Shown here: positions 59,287 to 64,000 of the stretch, in pieces
How the letters are laid out: each line of letters starts with the position of its first letter
How positions within the stretch are numbered: position 1 is the first letter of the stretch
Assembly (NCBI GenBank): GCA_015039465.1
Contig: MU130154.1
Location: forward strand, 785,065-849,064
Reading direction: 5' to 3'
Length of the DNA stretch: 64,000 nt
Origin: Phlegmacium glaucopus
Taxonomy: Eukaryota; Basidiomycota; Agaricomycetes; Agaricales; Cortinariaceae
Position numbers and translations under genes: made by a program
The notes under the pieces: model-generated
What the model saw: only the letters and a program-made list of their open reading frames with translations
Database searches by the model: none
What the model was told of the DNA's origin: nothing

Positions 59287-60321
59287 ATGAGCGAATACTG
59301 GGTATCAAAGAAGAAATATTTCTGCAAGTACTGTGAAATCTACATTGCAGACGATGCTCCTTCGCGACAACAACACGAAAATGGTCTTAGGCATAAAGGA
59401 AATGTTGAGCGATTTATCAGAGGAATATACAAGAGCGGTGAGAAACATAAGAAGGATTTGGAAGAAGAGAAACGAGAGATGAAGCGTGTGGAACAGGCGA
59501 GTAAAATACCTTGTTTCACTTGCCTTATAGTTCCATAAAATTCATATTTTGATTTATAGGCTGCAAATGCTGCTTTTGCCCAAGATGTTGGCGCAGGTCT
59601 GGCTAAAGCAACGTCTGCCACAATCGCCTCAACATCGAATGCGTCCAAGAAGCCAGTAGCAAAACCTTCCAATCCATTTGCAAACTACAGTACAGCTCAA
59701 TCACTAGGTTATGAGGACCCAGACGCGGAACGAATTGCGGCGCAACTCGAAATTCGACGGTCACAGGGTGTCGCAGGCGAATGGCAAATTATTACACCAC
59801 CTCAAGCACCCGTAGCGTCATCCTCATCAATATCTACACCCCCTACAGCTGCCACTGAAGCAGATGGTGATAATGGTTTGAAGCGGGAGGCGGAAGCACC
59901 CCCAGAGGAAGACAGTCGTTCATTTAAACTTGTCAAAAAGACTCTGAACCCTGGTCTAGGAGAAATATACGACCCCGGGGTAATTCCTATAAAGGTAAAG
60001 AAGAAAGAGGCACAGGAGGAGATTAAACCTACCTTCGAGGATCAGCCGACACGGCCAAAATGGACCGCTCTACAGTGGAGCACACCGTTGCCCGATATCA
60101 AATTAGAGGAACGAGGCAAGATCTTTGGCCTTACTGAGGGCTCGACAGATGTAGGGGACTCACCTACTGGACGGGAGCCAGAATTCAAAGTGGAACCAGA
60201 TACCAAAGCAGAAGACGATCGACCACCACCACAGTCAGATACATCAGATGCTTTAACCGGAAGTCTCTTCAAAAAGCGGAAAACGCCTGCAGGGGCAGCA
60301 AAGGGACGTCGACAGATATGA
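59287..60321 (+). CDS. WBP4: WBP4/FBP21-like splicing protein (U1-type zinc finger)
   Basis: Two exons 59287-59496 and 59560-60321; 323 residues. The N-terminus SEYWVSKKKYFCKYCEIYIAD continues to H-x5-H (QHENGLRHKG), a matrin/U1-C-like C2H2 zinc finger, then a basic coiled segment (EKHKKDLEEEKREMKRVEQ) as in WBP4/FBP21, a spliceosome-associated protein. The rest is low complexity with FKLVKKTLNPGLGEIYDPG and ends in a basic KGRRQI. No WW domain is visible, unlike human WBP4. The single intron (59497-59559) has a GC donor (CAG|GCGAGT); using the nearby GT instead would break the frame. Confidence 0.85.
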
Positions 60322-60943
60322 CCCCTCAGCCAGCCTCGGCTTCCCTCCGTTGTTACCGCCTGGCAGTTGACTTGATACACTCAATATTTACTGTCCCGTG
60401 TCCGCTATCGTAATCGTGATTACTTGCTGGCCACTATATTCTGTAACCGACTCTACATTCTCTTTGTCCCATTGAGTATGTGACCAAATCAACCGGCTGT
60501 TCTTTTATTCAACTTTTCAAGTTGGATACCAACATGCTAAAACGGTTGACGAGCTGGACTACCAACCCAAAGAGTGGTAAAGGAGGATGAAATGGAAATC
60601 AATTTTAGGATACATGTGGTTGAACAAATTATCAAGATTTCAATATTAATAAGTAAGATAGTTTGTGCAATGAATGTGGATGTCAAAAGGACTAAGCTAT
60701 CTACATGAGTGGATTTGCTGGTTCTATTATGCGGATGAGTGCAAAGCTTGATAATTACTGGAAGAACGATGAGGATTGGAATTGAGCATATTAATGCTCG
60801 GTTGCAGTCTAATGGGAGTTTGTGCTGATTTGATACGAAATAAAATTGCTTGGAGATGATCAGAACCGTCTGTGATGGATAAATAAAACCTGAATATGTG
60901 TTTGATGTTATCGCCACTGTCGATGTCGGCTAGCCATTGACGG
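60322..60943. other. Intergenic between convergent WBP4 and TRP genes
   Basis: About 620 bp. Low-complexity and A/T-rich, with no frame of family resemblance; holds both 3' UTRs. Confidence 0.5.
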
Positions 60944-63533
60944 TCACGATGGAGATACCGAACCTGTCGCAACCGGCTCTTCCTGAATATCATCATGCTG
61001 ATGCCGAGACATCTGATGACTCGGATATGCCCTCAATGACGCATTCCTCGAAGGAGCACCACTCCCTGAAGGCGAAGGTGGTGGAAGTGGTGAAGGCGTC
61101 AATGAAGTCCGATACTGCCGTTCTTGATGACCCAGGCTTGATCCGGCAGGTGAGGAAGGTTGGGAAAACGAGAAAGACCATCGTCTGGGCAGGAGAGAGC
61201 CCACCGTGATCGTCCCAGAATCACGGGAATACAGACTTGGTGGATCCATGGTGGTTACTGTGCCAGTAGGCGAGATTGGGTACAGATTATGGTCGTAGGT
61301 GCTTTGGTTTGGAGTAGGGTTCAAGGGGCGCGCCCGACCTGCTTCCCCGGTCAGGAAGTGATGATCAGGATAGCCTCGAATTTCCCCAGAGCTACCTTCA
61401 TGAGACTTCTCTGAGTCGCCCGTCATCCTATTACCTTCTCCCTTCTCCAACATCGATCTTTGTGAGCAATCAGTTGAACCCACTGATGCCAGTTTCCCAC
61501 TCTTTCGTCCCCACAGAGGCCCGAATGCATGCAGCGCCAAGTTCAGAACGGTCACAACGATGGACACCGAAAATATGATCGCAATGATGATACCGATAAC
61601 GACACGCGGAATCGCCTTGACATTCACCTTCTCGATGAATGCAATCATGAGTGCAGTGCACACCAATCTTGTGATAGCAAGGTAGGTTGAGAAGACGTCT
61701 CCTCCTTTTGTTTTGAAGGGTTTCAAAACAAAGTGAGTAGCCACGAGGGAAAACTCCACGACGATCATCAACGCAAGCTGGGCTTGGCCAGAGGCCTGAC
61801 CAAATGCGATGAATATGGCCCGAAGGACGCAGGCGATCAGGGGAGCGAGGAAGAAAAAGTATCGAGAGGGACGATACTGCGCGTAAAGTGGTCCGTGTTG
61901 ATAGAGGTATGAGTCATTGTGTGCGTAGAGAGAAAACGATGATTCTCGGCGCGCAAGTCGAAGAATCTGGAATGCTGGATATGCAAGGAGGGCTGCAATT
62001 GCAAGGAGGACAATAACGGAGAGAAGGATTGATAACCATGAATCCTTGAGCGTCCATTGATAGAAAATAAAGATGAGGAGCGGGAAAGTTGCCAAAAGGC
62101 TCTAAATACAATGAATCAGCAATCCGGAATGATGATTATAAATACACAGGAAACCCTTACTAGACGGAGGATCCATCCCTTAACAAAAAATAATGGTAGA
62201 GAAGAGAAAAAGTGAGACACGGAGCTGTGGCGTCTCCGTCTACGTACGTGATCCACGGCGAATATACTGCCATACCCCAATAAGAAGATACCCATGGCGA
62301 TAGCAAACATGCAAAGCACAAAAATGAACACTGTCATGAATGCATTCGCGGTAGCGATGTGAATAGTGTTCACAAAAATCGGGACGCCAGCCTGGAGAAC
62401 GTTCGAAGATGAAGCTGTAACGGTCTGCACTTCTCCAGTGACTACAGCACGGACTTTCGAAAGGACTGGGCCGATATTTAGAGGCGAGGAGAATTTGGCA
62501 AAAGATGGTGGTAGTTCCCTTGGTGAGATGGAAAGGAATGGAATTGCGATGGCGGAATTAGAATTGTAAGGGCTAAGCTTGCGGTTCACGAGGCCTACAG
62601 CTGATCCACCAGTGGCGTCTGCGAGATGGCCGCCGGTTAGATGCCGCATGCGATTAATCGAATTCTGTAATGTCGAGGAAGATATGAGACCTACGGCCCA
62701 TGCAAAGTTCAAAGAAAAGGCTCTGTAGACGGAAGGATAGTTGAGGCTCAAGAATGAGCTGCTGGCAATCGACTGGTAGAGATAAATGAGCTCAAGGAAA
62801 CGGAATGGAGCCATGGCTTCGGGGGACGCGAAAGAGTGCCAACCCGCCGAGAGGAGGGCCGCAAGTGCAATGCCCGCTGTGCTCCACTCCACTGCAGGTT
62901 GATGAGCAGACCACCCATTGGATATTGTAGCCTGAACACAAGCTTTAACAACTCCTGTGTTAACTTCTGTCAAAGTGAGTTGGCCGAAACCTTCCAGATC
63001 TGGGATTTTGAAAGCTATCGCGGGAAGTTTATCGAGAACACTTAATGAAGGGGGCAGGGTGAGCGTGTCAGCGCCCGTGAAGTTATACATGGGAAGAGGA
63101 CAGAGAGCCCCGTTGAGAAGATTGCAGAGGTCGAGGGTGACGTTAACAGGGTTCATCCCGTACACATTGAGAAAAAGGTTTGCAGAGACATTGACATTAG
63201 CTTGCTGTAGAATAAGAAGTGAGGTTAAGCATCTTTATCTAATAAACACATTGAAAACACGCACGACACTCGATATGGAGAGATTGAAAACGACAGAAGT
63301 GTTGTGGGGAAAGTATGCAATCTCGAATCGTTGAACGAGAAGGGTTTCAGGTGGGTTGCAGTATGTTACAGAAGACGCAACTAGGTAGTTGTAGTTTTAG
63401 CTTTAGATAACCATAATGGGAGAAGAGACTGACATAAAGATTCCTCCCGAGCGTAAGAAGCTGGCATCAAAGCGGAAAGAAGTAGAGCAAAGACAAGGGC
63501 TCGCGACCAGGCGAGAATAGAAAACGTGAACAT
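60944..63533 (-). CDS. TRP-like membrane protein (ML-like + TRP; FLC/Pkd2 family)
   Basis: Multi-exon minus-strand gene, about 790 residues. ATG 63533 starts a signal peptide (MFTFSILAWSRALVFALLLSA ... PASYA), followed by an ML-like luminal domain (SVTYCNPPETLLVQRF, SVVFNLSIS, VYGMNPVNVTLDLC, CPLPMYNFTGADTLTLP). A TRP-like block of about nine hydrophobic segments follows (AAYPAFQILRL-type stretch, YFFFLAPLIACVLRAIFIA, LVATHFVLKPFKT, VVIGIIIAIIFSVSIVVTVLNL) and then a Ser/Pro-rich cytosolic tail. This is the architecture of fungal flavin carriers and S. pombe pkd2/trp663. Those proteins work in calcium and cell-wall homeostasis; the role here is inferred. Confidence 0.9.
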
Positions 63534-64000
63534 GAATGTGTGGAAGGAGATTTGAAGGTGTATGAACTGGGAAGCGGGGTTGTGGATACTTCTTTTATAT
63601 CCATCAGCAAGGAGATAACGAAAAGCCATTGTCCTCTCACCAGAACAACAGCGGCTATTGTTCTTTTGTACGAGTCGGGTTCTGCGTCAAATAACCCTGT
63701 ACTTGCCGAAATCTAAGGCCGTGACTTGTTTATATTTGATGAATTTCTAGGTTCTAAGTTGACCACTTCCAGAGCAGAGCGTGCATTTGGCGCGTGTAGG
63801 AGACGAGGATGTTTGCTTTCAATATACCCCTTATGTACAACTTTATTTTTAGAGGCGCATCAAATGCTAGTGCCTTTATTTGGTGATATCACGTAAGGTA
63901 GCTGATATAATGGAACTGAGCATTCAACGAGGCATGTGCGATGATGTTGGAAATTGATGAAATCTGCGTGCATGCAGTGCCGCAGTTCCTTGTTTTTGTT
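63534..64000. other. Upstream flank of the TRP-like gene
   Basis: 467 bp to the window edge. No gene seen; it should hold the promoter of the TRP-like gene. Confidence 0.5.

Noticed and set aside
1..64000. CRISPR array, prokaryotic operon or provirus
   Set aside because: All genes are spliced fungal genes; no regularly spaced repeats and no viral or transposase frames were seen.

Overview
The window is nuclear DNA of a filamentous fungus, most likely an agaricomycete basidiomycete. I infer this from dense genes on both strands, very short introns (mostly 46-75 nt, several per gene, a few coding exons of only 21-37 nt), about 45-50% GC, and basidiomycete-type families (TRP-like membrane proteins, fungal CRAL-TRIO proteins with a C-terminal anchor, 4CXXC_R1 zinc-finger proteins). 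I found no CRISPR array, transposon or rRNA, and no convincing tRNA. I built the gene models by hand: splice sites were accepted only when both reading frame and family alignment agreed.

Layout. 0.9-5.8 kb: cysteinyl-tRNA synthetase, a convergent free-methionine-(R)-sulfoxide reductase, then a glycolipid transfer protein. 7.3-11.2 kb: a LysM-domain protein and a cys-3-like bZIP factor. 12.4-18.4 kb: splicing factor Cwc24, a C2H2 zinc-finger protein and a PPG1-type phosphatase. 18.6-28.1 kb: a CRAL-TRIO protein, the lysine methyltransferase Rkm4, two unassigned proteins and a Cue5-like ubiquitin receptor. 28.3-30.5 kb: VMA16 (V-ATPase c'') and an ARFRP1/Arl3 GTPase start divergently 75 bp apart. 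31.6-39.3 kb: a short-chain dehydrogenase, a Cdc11-type septin, a CLC anion transporter only 32 bp downstream, and a small unassigned protein. 39.8-46 kb: TSR1 with an intron-less decayed copy of its own 3' end beside it, then the checkpoint clamp gene RAD9. 46-52.4 kb: an F-box protein, a bli-3 flavoprotein, TIM17 and a 4CXXC/DDT/WHIM-like chromatin protein. 52.5-59.1 kb: two tandem SLC49-like MFS transporters. 59.3-63.5 kb: a WBP4/FBP21 splicing protein and a TRP-like channel/flavin-carrier protein.

Most genes are unrelated housekeeping genes and do not form one pathway. Two loose themes appear: sulfur metabolism (CysRS, methionine-sulfoxide reductase, cys-3-like bZIP) and pre-mRNA splicing (Cwc24, WBP4). 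The most unusual signals are five GC-AG introns, a TIM17 first intron whose donor reads GA where GT is expected, the processed-looking TSR1 copy, a possible dual-start CysRS behind a cluster of TGACTC (Gcn4-type) sites, and the recent transporter duplication. I did not find a clearly novel multi-gene system.
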